Positions 26,488 through 34,129 of a stretch of 64,000 nucleotides of DNA are shown here, one piece after another (within the stretch, counting starts at the first letter, position 1; each line of letters starts with the position of its first letter). The notes beneath the pieces are model-generated. The model was given only the letters and a program-made list of their open reading frames with translations. It was not told the origin of the DNA and did no database searches. The stretch is from Streptomyces venezuelae (GTDB lineage: Bacteria; Actinomycetota; Actinomycetes; Streptomycetales; Streptomycetaceae), in the NCBI RefSeq assembly GCF_008642335.1, contig NZ_CP029191.1, forward strand, positions 7,006,001 through 7,070,000. The letters are read 5' to 3'. The position numbers and the translations under genes are program-made.

Positions 26488-27438
26488 ATGACATCAGCCG
26501 CCGCATCCGCCTCCGCGTCCGGGCTCTGTGAAGGCCGCGTCGTCGTCATCACGGGTGCCGGGCGCGGGCTTGGGCGGGCGCACGCGCGCGCGTACGCGGC
26601 CGAGGGCGCCCGGGTCGTCGTCAACGACCTCGGCGTGGCGCCGGACGGCTCGGCGGCCCCCACCGGGGATGCGGGCGGCCCCGCCCACGAGGTCGTCGAG
26701 GAGATACGGGCGGCGGGCGGCGACGCCGTCGCGCACGGCGGCGACATCGCGACGTCCGAGGGAGCCGCGTCGCTGATCCGGACCGCGCTGGACACGTACG
26801 GCCGCCTCGACACCCTCGTCAACAACGCGGGGTTCCTGCGCGACCGGATGCTCGTCAACCTCGACGAGGACGCCTGGGACGCCGTGCTGCGCGTCCACCT
26901 CAAGGGGCACTTCCTTCCCCTCAAGTACGCGGGGGCGCACTGGCGCGCCGAGGCGAAGGCGGGACGCACCCCGCACGCGTGCGTGGTCAACACCAGCTCC
27001 GGGGCGGGCCTCCTGGGCAGCGTCGGACAGGGCAACTACAGCGCGGCGAAGGCGGGAATCCTGGGCCTGACCCTGGTGGCCGCCGCGGAACTCGCTCCCT
27101 ACGGAGTGCGCGTCAACGCCATCGCACCCGCCGCGCGCACCCGTATGACGGAGCAGACCTTCGCCGACACGATGGCCGCTCCCGAGGGCGACACCTTCGA
27201 CGCGATGGCCCCGGAAAACGTGTCCCCCCTCGTCGTCTGGCTCGGCTCCACCGCCTCCGCGGGGGTCACCGGCCGCGTCTTCGAGGCGGAGGCCGGCCGC
27301 ATCACCGTCATGGAGGGCTGGCGCCCGGGCCCGACCGCGGACAAGGGAGCCCGCTGGACTCCGGCGCAGGCGGGGGAGGCGGCCCTGAAACTGCTCGCCG
27401 AGGCGGAGACGCCGGGGGCGGTGTACGGGGCGCGGTGA
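26488..27438 (+). CDS. SDR oxidoreductase of the KstR2 regulon (Rv3548c-like)
   Basis: This 316-residue short-chain dehydrogenase resembles peroxisomal-type multifunctional SDRs: VVVITGAGRGLGRAHARAYA, VVVNDLGVAPDG, NNAGFLRDRMLVNL, NTSSGAGLLGSVGQGNYSAA with catalytic Tyr/Lys. The start ATG 26488 has CGAGGGAG seven bases upstream. ATG 26467 is an in-frame alternative without such a site. It lies about 50 nt after the first SDR gene, probably on the same transcript. It may perform a hydroxyacyl-CoA dehydrogenation in side-chain or ring catabolism (inference). Confidence 0.85.
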   Translation: MTSAAASASASGLCEGRVVVITGAGRGLGRAHARAYAAEGARVVVNDLGVAPDGSAAPTGDAGGPAHEVVEEIRAAGGDAVAHGGDIATSEGAASLIRTALDTYGRLDTLVNNAGFLRDRMLVNLDEDAWDAVLRVHLKGHFLPLKYAGAHWRAEAKAGRTPHACVVNTSSGAGLLGSVGQGNYSAAKAGILGLTLVAAAELAPYGVRVNAIAPAARTRMTEQTFADTMAAPEGDTFDAMAPENVSPLVVWLGSTASAGVTGRVFEAEAGRITVMEGWRPGPTADKGARWTPAQAGEAALKLLAEAETPGAVYGAR

Positions 27439-27535
27439 GGGGGCCGTCAGGAGGGGCTTGCTGGCAAACCCGGAGCCCGCTCGCGGACCACGGCCCGGCA
27501 AACCCGAGAAGCCTCTTCCTGGCCCGCGCCAACCT

Positions 27536-28318
27536 CTAGGCGGCGCCACCCTCATCCGCGAAGTGCGCGACCAGCGCCTCCGTGACCGCCTCGGGGCGTT
27601 CCGCGGGTGCCAGGTGCGAGGCGCCCGCGAGCTCCACCATCGTGGCGTTCGGCACCCCGTCGGCGATCTCCCGCGCGTGCGCGGGCGGCGTCGCCGGGTC
27701 CTCGCTTCCGGCGACGACCAGCGTGGGCGCGCGGACGGCCGCCAGCGACCCCCGCATGTCGTACGCCGCCAGGGCGTCGCAGCACGCCGCGTACGCGCCG
27801 GGGTCGGCCGAGCGGAGGTCCGCGACGAGGCGGGGCACGGTGAACCCGGGCGTGAACCAGCGCTGAGGCGCGGAATCCGCGAGCCCGGCCAGCCCCTCGC
27901 GGCGTGCCAGCGCGGCCCGGTCCCGCCACGGCGCCTCCCCGCCGAAGTGCGCCGAGGAACAGATCACCGCGAGCCGTACGACCCGCTCGGGGTGGTGCGC
28001 CGCGAGGTGCAGTCCGACGGCGCCGCCGAGCGAGACACCGGCGTACGCGAAGCGGTCGACGCCGAGGGAGTCGGCAAGCGTGAGGACGAGTTCGGCGAGG
28101 TCGCCGACCGTCGCGCCGGGTCCGATCAGGTCCGCGGGGGACCGGCCGTGGCCGGGCAGATCCCAGCGCACGACCCGGTGGGCGGTGGCGAGGCCGGGGA
28201 CGACGGCGTCCCACAGGGCGGTGGAGGTGCCGAGGGAGGGCCCCAGGAGGAGTGGGGCGGCGGCTTCGACGCCTTCCACGGTGTGGTGCGGCAGGTTATA
28301 GCTGGCTTCGGTGGTCAA
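27536..28318 (-). CDS. pcaD: 3-oxoadipate enol-lactone hydrolase
   Basis: This 260-residue alpha/beta hydrolase has the nucleophile elbow GVSLGG, the acid in AGSEDPATPP and the histidine in AGASHLAPAERP. It hydrolyses 3-oxoadipate enol-lactone in the protocatechuate pathway. The start is TTG 28318, with GGAG six bases upstream; it overlaps the stop of the 37-codon ORF (TTGA), which supports coupled initiation. There is no carboxymuconolactone decarboxylase domain at the C-terminus, unlike the PcaL fusions of many actinobacteria. Confidence 0.88.
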   Translation of the reverse strand: MTTEASYNLPHHTVEGVEAAAPLLLGPSLGTSTALWDAVVPGLATAHRVVRWDLPGHGRSPADLIGPGATVGDLAELVLTLADSLGVDRFAYAGVSLGGAVGLHLAAHHPERVVRLAVICSSAHFGGEAPWRDRAALARREGLAGLADSAPQRWFTPGFTVPRLVADLRSADPGAYAACCDALAAYDMRGSLAAVRAPTLVVAGSEDPATPPAHAREIADGVPNATMVELAGASHLAPAERPEAVTEALVAHFADEGGAA

Positions 28319-28428
28319 CTTCGCTCCGGAGCGGGGTCGGTGTGGTCGTCGGCGCAGTCGGTGGGGCAGAGAGGCTGCCCGCTGCCATCGGTCCTGATCA
28401 GCGGTCTGCCATTCGGTGTCGGCGTCAT
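28315..28428 (-). CDS. Small 37-codon ORF embedded between pcaB and pcaD
   Basis: An ATG at 28428 overlaps the pcaB stop (ATGA), and the ORF's own stop overlaps the pcaD TTG start (TTGA). The ORF fills the whole gap between the two genes with four-base overlaps at both ends. The product begins MTPTPNGRPLIRTDGSGQPL, contains a CPTDC cysteine pair and an acidic ADDHTD segment, and ends in PAPERS. I do not recognise it. It could be a small metal- or partner-binding protein, or simply a coupling device that keeps ribosomes moving from pcaB to pcaD. Confidence 0.6.
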   Translation of the reverse strand: MTPTPNGRPLIRTDGSGQPLCPTDCADDHTDPAPERS

Positions 28429-29747
28429 CGCCGCTCCAATGCCCGGTCCGTGAGTTCCCCCGCGAAGCCCGTGCAGCGCGTCGGGTCCGTGAGCGCGGTG
28501 ACGTCGACGTCCCGCAGGGCGGGCTCCTCGGCGAGGGCGGACGCCAGGGTGCGGCCCTCCGCGCGGGCGCGGCTCGCCGCGTCGGCCAGCAGCGCCTTCG
28601 CGGCGGCGCCGCCGACGACGTGCGCCAGTTCCGTCGCCACCCGCTCCGAGGTGATCGCCCCGCCCGTGCGGTCCAGGTTCTCGCGCATCGCGTCCGTGTG
28701 CACCCGCAGCCCTTCGGCCAGCTCCGCGCCGTTCCTCGCCGCGCCGCCCGTCAGCCGCAGCAGGTCCCGCAGCGGCTCCCACTCGGCGTGCCAGGCGCCC
28801 GCGGGGCGTTCGTCCTCCGCGACGAGCGAGGCGTGGAGCGTGGCCGCGAGGCCGGGCGCGCGGCGCGCGGCGGCCGCGATCAGCGTGGAACGCACGGGGT
28901 TGGCCTTGTGCGGCATCGCCGACGAGCCCCCGCCCTCGCCCTCGGAGAGTTCGCCGATCTCCGTGCGGGAGAGCGTGAGCACGTCGGCCGCCATCTTGCC
29001 GTACGCTCCCGCGGTGAGCGCGAGGGCGGAGGCGAGATCGGCGACCGGGGTGCGGAGGGCGTGCCACGGGAGTGCCGGCGCACAGAGCCCGAGTTCACTC
29101 GCGAAGGCCGAGGTGAGTGCCTCGCCCCCGCGCCCGTACGCCCCCTCCGTCCGGAACGACGCCAACGTGCCCGCCGCGCCCCCCAACTGCGCCGGCAGAC
29201 CCGCGCGTACGTCGATCAGCCGGTCCCGCGCGTCCAGGACAAGCGAGCGCCAGCCCGCCGCCTTCAGACCGAACGTCGTCGGGACCGCGTGCTGCGTGAG
29301 CGTGCGGCCGGGCATGACCGTGTCCCGGTGGGCGGCGGCGAGGCGGGCCAGGGCGCGTTCCGTGCGGGCCAGCTCCGTCAGGATCAGGTCCAGCGCCCGC
29401 GCGGACAGCAGCATCAGCGCCGAGTCCAGGATGTCCTGGCTCGTCGCCCCCCGGTGCACGTGGTCCGCCGCCTCGCGGGGCACCGCCGATGCCAACGCAG
29501 CGACCAGGGGAATCACGGGATTCCCGCCCTCCCGCGCGCGTGAGGCGATGTCCTCCGCGTCGAACCGGCCGACGTCCGCCGCCACTTCCGTCACGGCCGA
29601 CGCCACGTCCGGCGGCGCCATCCCCACCGCGGCCCGCGCACACACCAACGCGGACTCGACGGCCAGCAGCGCCCCGAGGAAGGCCTGGTCGGAGGTCGCC
29701 TCGGCGACCGGCGAGCCGACGGAACCGGGAGCGAACAGGCCACTCAT
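28425..29747 (-). CDS. pcaB: 3-carboxy-cis,cis-muconate cycloisomerase
   Basis: This 440-residue member of the fumarase/aspartase superfamily carries the signature loop GEGGGSSAMPHKANPVRS and the early motif HRGATSQDILDSALML. It converts beta-carboxymuconate to gamma-carboxymuconolactone. Its start overlaps the pcaG stop (ATGA). It follows the protocatechuate dioxygenase subunits, as usual in actinobacterial pca operons. Confidence 0.94.
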   Translation of the reverse strand: MSGLFAPGSVGSPVAEATSDQAFLGALLAVESALVCARAAVGMAPPDVASAVTEVAADVGRFDAEDIASRAREGGNPVIPLVAALASAVPREAADHVHRGATSQDILDSALMLLSARALDLILTELARTERALARLAAAHRDTVMPGRTLTQHAVPTTFGLKAAGWRSLVLDARDRLIDVRAGLPAQLGGAAGTLASFRTEGAYGRGGEALTSAFASELGLCAPALPWHALRTPVADLASALALTAGAYGKMAADVLTLSRTEIGELSEGEGGGSSAMPHKANPVRSTLIAAAARRAPGLAATLHASLVAEDERPAGAWHAEWEPLRDLLRLTGGAARNGAELAEGLRVHTDAMRENLDRTGGAITSERVATELAHVVGGAAAKALLADAASRARAEGRTLASALAEEPALRDVDVTALTDPTRCTGFAGELTDRALERR

Positions 29748-30337
29748 GCGGAACCCGGCCCGGGCCCCGACGGGAACTCCAGGAAGACCGTCTCGCCGTC
29801 CCCCTGGAGACGGATGTCGAACCGGTACGTCCTGGGCGCCTCGCTCCGGGCGACCAGCGTGGCCCGCCGCTCCGCGTCGAGCGAGCCCAGCAGCGCGTCG
29901 CCGGGCTCGTCCACCACGTACGCGCGCGTGTACAGGTGGTGCAGCAGACCGCGCGCGAAGACGGCGAGCGAGATGTACGAGACGCCGCCGGGCGGCAGCG
30001 TCCGCACGGCCCAGTGCCCGTCCGCGTCGGTCGGAACCCGGCCGAAGCCGGTGAACGCGACCCCGTCGCGCCCGAAGGACCGGCCCGTCACCGGGTCGTG
30101 CCGCAGCGACCCGGGGACGCCCACGCGTGAGCCGTCGGGGCCGGGTTGCCAGGTCTCGATCAGGGCGTCGGGCACGGGCCGCCCCTCGCCGTCGAGCACG
30201 TATCCGTGCAGGGTGATCGTCTCCGGGTCCCCGTCGGGCGCCACGTCGCCGCCGCGCGGGAAGGGCAGCGCGTAGCCGTAGAAGGGACCGACGGTCTGGG
30301 AGGGCGTGGGAGCGTACGACGGCTCAGGAGGTGACAT
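29744..30337 (-). CDS. pcaG: Protocatechuate 3,4-dioxygenase alpha subunit
   Basis: This 197-residue intradiol dioxygenase subunit has TPSQTVGPFYGYALPF at the N-terminus, ALIETWQPGPDGSRVG, and RGLLHHLYTRAYVVDE near the end. The alpha subunit carries no catalytic iron ligands but completes the active site with PcaH. The start ATG 30337 shares a base with the pcaH stop (TGATG), implying coupled synthesis of the two subunits. Confidence 0.94.
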   Translation of the reverse strand: MSPPEPSYAPTPSQTVGPFYGYALPFPRGGDVAPDGDPETITLHGYVLDGEGRPVPDALIETWQPGPDGSRVGVPGSLRHDPVTGRSFGRDGVAFTGFGRVPTDADGHWAVRTLPPGGVSYISLAVFARGLLHHLYTRAYVVDEPGDALLGSLDAERRATLVARSEAPRTYRFDIRLQGDGETVFLEFPSGPGPGSA

Positions 30338-31047
30338 CAGTGGTCGCCCCCTTCCTCGAACAGCGTCGCGGACGGGCCGTCGAGGACGATGTCCCAACGG
30401 TGGCCGAGCGACCACTCGGGGACGGAGAGATCGTGGTCGTACGCGCAGACGAGCCGCTGCCGCGCCGACTCGTCGCTCACCGAGCGCAGTATCGGGTCGT
30501 ACGGGAAGAGCGGGTCGCCGGGGAAGTACATCTGCGTCACCAGGCGCTGCGCGAACGCCGTGCCGAAAAGGGAGAAGTGGATGTGGGCCGGGCGCCATGC
30601 GTTGGTGTGGTTGCGCCACGGGTACGCACCCGGCTTGATCGTCGTGAAGGAGTACGCGCCGTCGTCGTCGGTCAGACAGCGGCCGAAGCCCGTGAAGTTC
30701 GGGTCGAGGGGCGCCGGATGCCGGTCCAGCTGGTGCGCGTACCGGCCCGAGGCGTTGGCCTGCCACACTTCGACGAGCTGGCCGCGCACGGGCCGCCCCC
30801 GGCGGTCCAGGACCCGGCCGCTCACGGTGATGCGCTCGCCCAGCGGCTCGCCCGGGTGCTGCCGCGTCAGGTCGTGGTCGAGGGCGGCGACATCGGTGAC
30901 TCCGAAGGCGGGACCGCTCAGCTCCACGGCCTCCGGGTCGCGCACCGGGATCAGTGGCTGCTTCGGGTGGCGGAGCCGGCTGCTGCGGTACGGCGGGTGG
31001 TCGCGGGGCGGATGGTATCCGGACGCGGTGTCGGTGAGGGTGGTCAT
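30337..31047 (-). CDS. pcaH: Protocatechuate 3,4-dioxygenase beta subunit
   Basis: This 236-residue subunit carries the non-heme Fe(III) centre. The four ligands are visible as Tyr103 (SGRYAHQ), Tyr142 (PGAYPWRN), and His155 and His157 (RPAHIHFSLFG). With PcaG it cleaves protocatechuate between the hydroxyl carbons. ATG 31047 has GGAG ten bases upstream. The leader between pcaJ and pcaH is occupied by a 16-bp tandem repeat array. Confidence 0.95.
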   Translation of the reverse strand: MTTLTDTASGYHPPRDHPPYRSSRLRHPKQPLIPVRDPEAVELSGPAFGVTDVAALDHDLTRQHPGEPLGERITVSGRVLDRRGRPVRGQLVEVWQANASGRYAHQLDRHPAPLDPNFTGFGRCLTDDDGAYSFTTIKPGAYPWRNHTNAWRPAHIHFSLFGTAFAQRLVTQMYFPGDPLFPYDPILRSVSDESARQRLVCAYDHDLSVPEWSLGHRWDIVLDGPSATLFEEGGDH

Positions 31048-31068
31048 CTTTTGTGACTCCGTACGACG

Positions 31069-31166
31069 AAGTGACGTTCTCCGGAAGTGACGTTCTCCGG
31101 AAGTGACGTTCTCCGGCGGTGACGTTCTCCGGAAGGTGGCGTTTCCCGGTAAGTGACGGTCTCCGG
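31069..31166. repeat. Tandem array of six 16-bp units between pcaJ and pcaH
   Basis: The unit AAGTGACGTTCTCCGG recurs exactly at 31069, 31085 and 31101. It recurs with small changes at 31117 (first two bases), 31133 (17 bases, diverged) and 31151 (one base, after one inserted base). The array fills nearly all of the 123 bases between the pcaJ stop and the pcaH start. On the mRNA each unit reads CCGGAGAACGUCACUU and contains a Shine-Dalgarno-like GGAG. Confidence 0.9.
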
Positions 31167-31170
31167 CCTG

Positions 31171-31809
31171 TCAGCGCAGCGCCACGCGCACCTCCGCCGC
31201 CGTCTTCGACGCGATCTCCGCTGCGGTGACTCCGGGCGCCGTCTCGACCAGCTCCAGACCGCGCCCCGTCACCTCCAGGACGCCGAGGTCGGTGACGATC
31301 CGGTCGACGCAGGCCTTGCCGGTGAGCGGCAGCGTGCACTCCGCGAGGAGCTTCGGGGAGCCGTCCTTGGCCGTGTGCGTCATGACGACGATGACCGTAC
31401 GGGCGCCGTGCACGAGGTCCATCGCCCCGCCGATCCCGGTGATCATCTTGCCGGGGACCGCCCAGTTGGCGAGGTCCCCGCGCGCGGAGACCTGCATCGC
31501 GCCGAGGACGGCGACGTCGATGTGCCCGCCGCGGATCATCCCGAAGGAGAGCGCCGAGTCGAAGAAGGAGGCGCCGGGCAGCACGGTCACCGTCTCCTTG
31601 CCCGCGTTGACCAGATCCGGGTCGACCTCGGTCTCGGTGGGATAGGGGCCCACACCAAGGATGCCGTTCTCCGACTCCAGGACGACTTCCACGCCCGGAG
31701 GGAGATGGCCGGGGATCAGCGTGGGCAGACCGATGCCGAGGTTCACGTACTGACCGTCGCGGAGTTCGCGTGCCGCGCGGGCGGCCATCTCGTCCCGGGT
31801 CCACGCCAT
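31171..31809 (-). CDS. pcaJ: 3-oxoadipate CoA-transferase subunit B
   Basis: This 212-residue family-I CoA-transferase beta subunit has [20 protein letters not shown] and the catalytic glutamate in [14 protein letters not shown]. It activates 3-oxoadipate with CoA from succinyl-CoA. ATG 31809 shares a base with the pcaI stop (TGATG). The gap to pcaH is the tandem repeat region. Confidence 0.92.
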   Translation of the reverse strand: MAWTRDEMAARAARELRDGQYVNLGIGLPTLIPGHLPPGVEVVLESENGILGVGPYPTETEVDPDLVNAGKETVTVLPGASFFDSALSFGMIRGGHIDVAVLGAMQVSARGDLANWAVPGKMITGIGGAMDLVHGARTVIVVMTHTAKDGSPKLLAECTLPLTGKACVDRIVTDLGVLEVTGRGLELVETAPGVTAAEIASKTAAEVRVALR

Positions 31810-32564
31810 CAGCCGCGCACCGTCCGCTTCTCGATCCGCTTGTCCGCCGCCTGCCCGGGGGTGAGCGGCACCACCCGGTGCACGAAGACACCGGGCAGGT
31901 GGACCGCGTCCGGGTCGATGCCGCCCGGCTCCACCAGCTCCTCGACCTCGGCGACCGTCACGCGTCCGGCCATCGCGGCGAGCGGATTGAAGTTACGGGC
32001 GGACCTGCGGAAGACGAGGTTGCCGTGCCGGTCGCCCCGCGCCGCGCGGACCAGCGCGAAGTCGGTGCGGATCGCGCGCTCCAGGACGTACGGCGTGCCG
32101 TCGAACTCCCGCACCTCCTTGGCCGGGGAGGCGAGCGCGACCCCGCCGTGCCCGTCGTGGCGCAGCGGAAGCCCGCCGTCGGCGACCTGGGTGCCCACCC
32201 CGGCCGGCGTGTAGAACGCGGGGATGCCCGCACCGCCCGCACGCAGCCGCTCGGCGAGTGTGCCCTGCGGAATCATCTCGACCTCCAGCTCGCCGGCGAG
32301 GTACTGGCGCGCGAACTCCTTGTTGGCGCCGATGTACGAGCCGGTCACGCGGGCGATCCGGCCCGCCGCGAGGAGCACCGCGAGGCCCGAGTCCAGGGCG
32401 CCGCAGTTGTTGGACACGACGTGCAGACCGGCGGCGCCGGAGGCGTGCAGCGCGCGGATCAGCTCGTTCGGCACACCGCTCAACCCGAAGCCGCCGACCG
32501 CGACCGATGCCCCGTCCCGCACGTCGGCCACTGCCTCGGCAGCCGTGGCCACCACCTTGTCCAT
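31809..32564 (-). CDS. pcaI: 3-oxoadipate CoA-transferase subunit A
   Basis: This 251-residue alpha subunit of the CoA transferase has [39 protein letters not shown] and [23 protein letters not shown] 32564 has GGAGG six bases upstream; an upstream ATG at 32594 would lack one. It is the first gene of the pca operon, divergent from a MarR-type regulator. Confidence 0.92.
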   Translation of the reverse strand: MDKVVATAAEAVADVRDGASVAVGGFGLSGVPNELIRALHASGAAGLHVVSNNCGALDSGLAVLLAAGRIARVTGSYIGANKEFARQYLAGELEVEMIPQGTLAERLRAGGAGIPAFYTPAGVGTQVADGGLPLRHDGHGGVALASPAKEVREFDGTPYVLERAIRTDFALVRAARGDRHGNLVFRRSARNFNPLAAMAGRVTVAEVEELVEPGGIDPDAVHLPGVFVHRVVPLTPGQAADKRIEKRTVRG

Positions 32565-32597
32565 CCGCAGCCTCCGCGGCATCCGCGTCCACAATGC

Positions 32598-32609
32598 TCA
32601 GGGCACTGA
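32598..32609. promoter_or_regulatory. Candidate PcaV-type operator
   Basis: TCAGGGCACTGA is an inverted repeat (TCAG-4-CTGA) in the 115-base gap between pcaI and the MarR-type gene, where a MarR dimer would control both directions. The half site is short, so the call is tentative. Confidence 0.35.
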
Positions 32610-32679
32610 CTATTCCGGCGAGGATAGGGTGGCCCCAACTGCCGTGCAAGAGGCCGTGAGTCGAGCAGAGGGAGTCGGA

Positions 32680-33198
32680 GTGGAGGCCGTGGACCTCGCC
32701 ACCCACCCCGGGCATCTGGCCCGGCGGCTGCAGCAGGCGCACCACCTCATGTGGAACGCGATGGTGTCCGAGGAGACCACGTCGCCGCAGTACGCCGTCC
32801 TCAACGCCCTCGTCGCCGAACCCGGCCTGGATCAGCGGACGGTGGGGGAGCGGGTGGGCCTCGACCGGTCCACCATCGCCGAGGTCGTCGCCCGGCTGAT
32901 CCGCCGGGAACTGCTCGCCAAGGTGCGCGACCCACGGGACGGCCGACGCTGCCTGCTGCGCGTCACCGAAGAGGGCCGGCGCACGCACCGCGCGCTGACC
33001 GTGCGGACCGCCCGGATGAACCAGATCCTCCTCGCCCCGCTCTCGGCGGAGGAGCAGGGCGTCTTCCTCGACCTGATCCAGCGGGTCGCGGACGCGGCGG
33101 AGAGCCTGCGCGACCCCGCGGGGCCGGTCACGCCTGCGCGTACACCACCCACACCTGCCCCTTCGCGAACGGCAGTCGACTCCCGTCGGCCGTCGTGA
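32680..33198 (+). CDS. pcaV: MarR-family regulator, probable PcaV repressor of the pca operon
   Basis: This 172-residue winged helix-turn-helix regulator has LDQRTVGERVGLDRSTIAEV (recognition helix) and VRDPRDGRRCLLRVTEEG (wing). GTG 32680 was chosen because GAGGGAG lies five bases upstream. A MarR regulator divergent from pcaI is the arrangement of PcaV in Streptomyces, where protocatechuate relieves repression. The C-terminal tail (rich in T, P, S) overlaps the end of the convergent DUF3048 gene by 71 bases. Confidence 0.82.
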   Translation: MEAVDLATHPGHLARRLQQAHHLMWNAMVSEETTSPQYAVLNALVAEPGLDQRTVGERVGLDRSTIAEVVARLIRRELLAKVRDPRDGRRCLLRVTEEGRRTHRALTVRTARMNQILLAPLSAEEQGVFLDLIQRVADAAESLRDPAGPVTPARTPPTPAPSRTAVDSRRPS

Positions 33199-34075
33199 AC
33201 TCCGTGCCCTCCCCGGCCGTCGGGCGCTTCCACCGCGCCTTGTAGGCGCGCCCGTCCCGCAGCACGCTCGCGGTCCCCTCGCCGACCGTCTCGGTGAACG
33301 GTGAGACGTTGCCCGCGCGGTCGTGGAAGTGCGACGGCCGCACCTTCACGTACTGCACGACGACTGTCGAGGGGCCGAGCTCCTTCCCGCCGGACGTCCG
33401 CGCCCGTCTGCCGTCCATCGCGACGCGCCACCGCCCCTCGTACTCCACCCAGTCGAAGGTGAAGCGCGCCGCGGGGAAGCGGACCGTCCGCCGCGTCTGC
33501 GGGGTGCCGCCCTTCGGGCGCGGTCCGAACCGGAAGCCCGCGTCGGCCAGGGCACCCTCGCGCGGGGCCACTTTCAGGGCGTCCGGGCGCACGAAGAGGT
33601 TGTGCGGCGCGGGCTTCCCGCCGCCCCGGTAGTAGGCATTGCCGGGTGCCTTGCCCGGCGGCAGGGCGCGTACGGGCGCGCCGGCGATCAGGGGCTGAAG
33701 CTTGGACTGGGCGCCGGAGAACGCGAGCGCGGGGCGGCCGTACTGCCGCAGCAGTTCGAGGTCCGTCTCGCGCGCGCTGCGCACGGGGCCGACGACGGGC
33801 GGCAGATGGGACGCGTAGACCGCCATGAGGCGGCTGAGTCCCGCCTCGACCTGTTCCACGTAGACGACGTCCGCGGAGTCCAGGCCGGTCTGCGGTCGGG
33901 CCGCCGTGACGTTGTCGATCTTCACGGCGAGCACGTCGCCGCCCTTGCCCGCCGACGGATGCTTTCCGTCGGCGGGCTCGATCGTGCAGCCGGACGCCAG
34001 CGCGGCGAGCACGAGCGCCACCGCCGCCCCGGTTCCGGTCCCGACCCGTGTACGCGTCCGCGTCCGCCGCCTCAT
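33128..34075 (-). CDS. DUF3048 lipoprotein
   Basis: This 315-residue exported protein has a basic N-terminus, a hydrophobic stretch and the lipobox LAALASGC, so it is probably a lipoprotein. The DUF3048 fold is recognisable from AVKIDNVTAARPQTGLDSADVVYVEQVEAGLSR (split over two strands) and VGPVRSARETDLELL, with the C-terminal part FAKGQVWVVYAQA. A TTG at 34081 is an alternative start. DUF3048 proteins have no well-defined activity. It overlaps the 3' end of the MarR gene tail to tail. Confidence 0.85.
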   Translation of the reverse strand: MRRRTRTRTRVGTGTGAAVALVLAALASGCTIEPADGKHPSAGKGGDVLAVKIDNVTAARPQTGLDSADVVYVEQVEAGLSRLMAVYASHLPPVVGPVRSARETDLELLRQYGRPALAFSGAQSKLQPLIAGAPVRALPPGKAPGNAYYRGGGKPAPHNLFVRPDALKVAPREGALADAGFRFGPRPKGGTPQTRRTVRFPAARFTFDWVEYEGRWRVAMDGRRARTSGGKELGPSTVVVQYVKVRPSHFHDRAGNVSPFTETVGEGTASVLRDGRAYKARWKRPTAGEGTEFTTADGSRLPFAKGQVWVVYAQA

Positions 34076-34129
34076 GCGCAAGTCCTACCCCGAACGCGGC
34101 CGGAATCGCAGCCCCTCGGAGAGGGTCTG

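Noticed and set aside
31069..31166. Possible CRISPR array
   Set aside because: The units are contiguous without spacers and only 16 bp long, with no cas genes; it is a simple tandem repeat.
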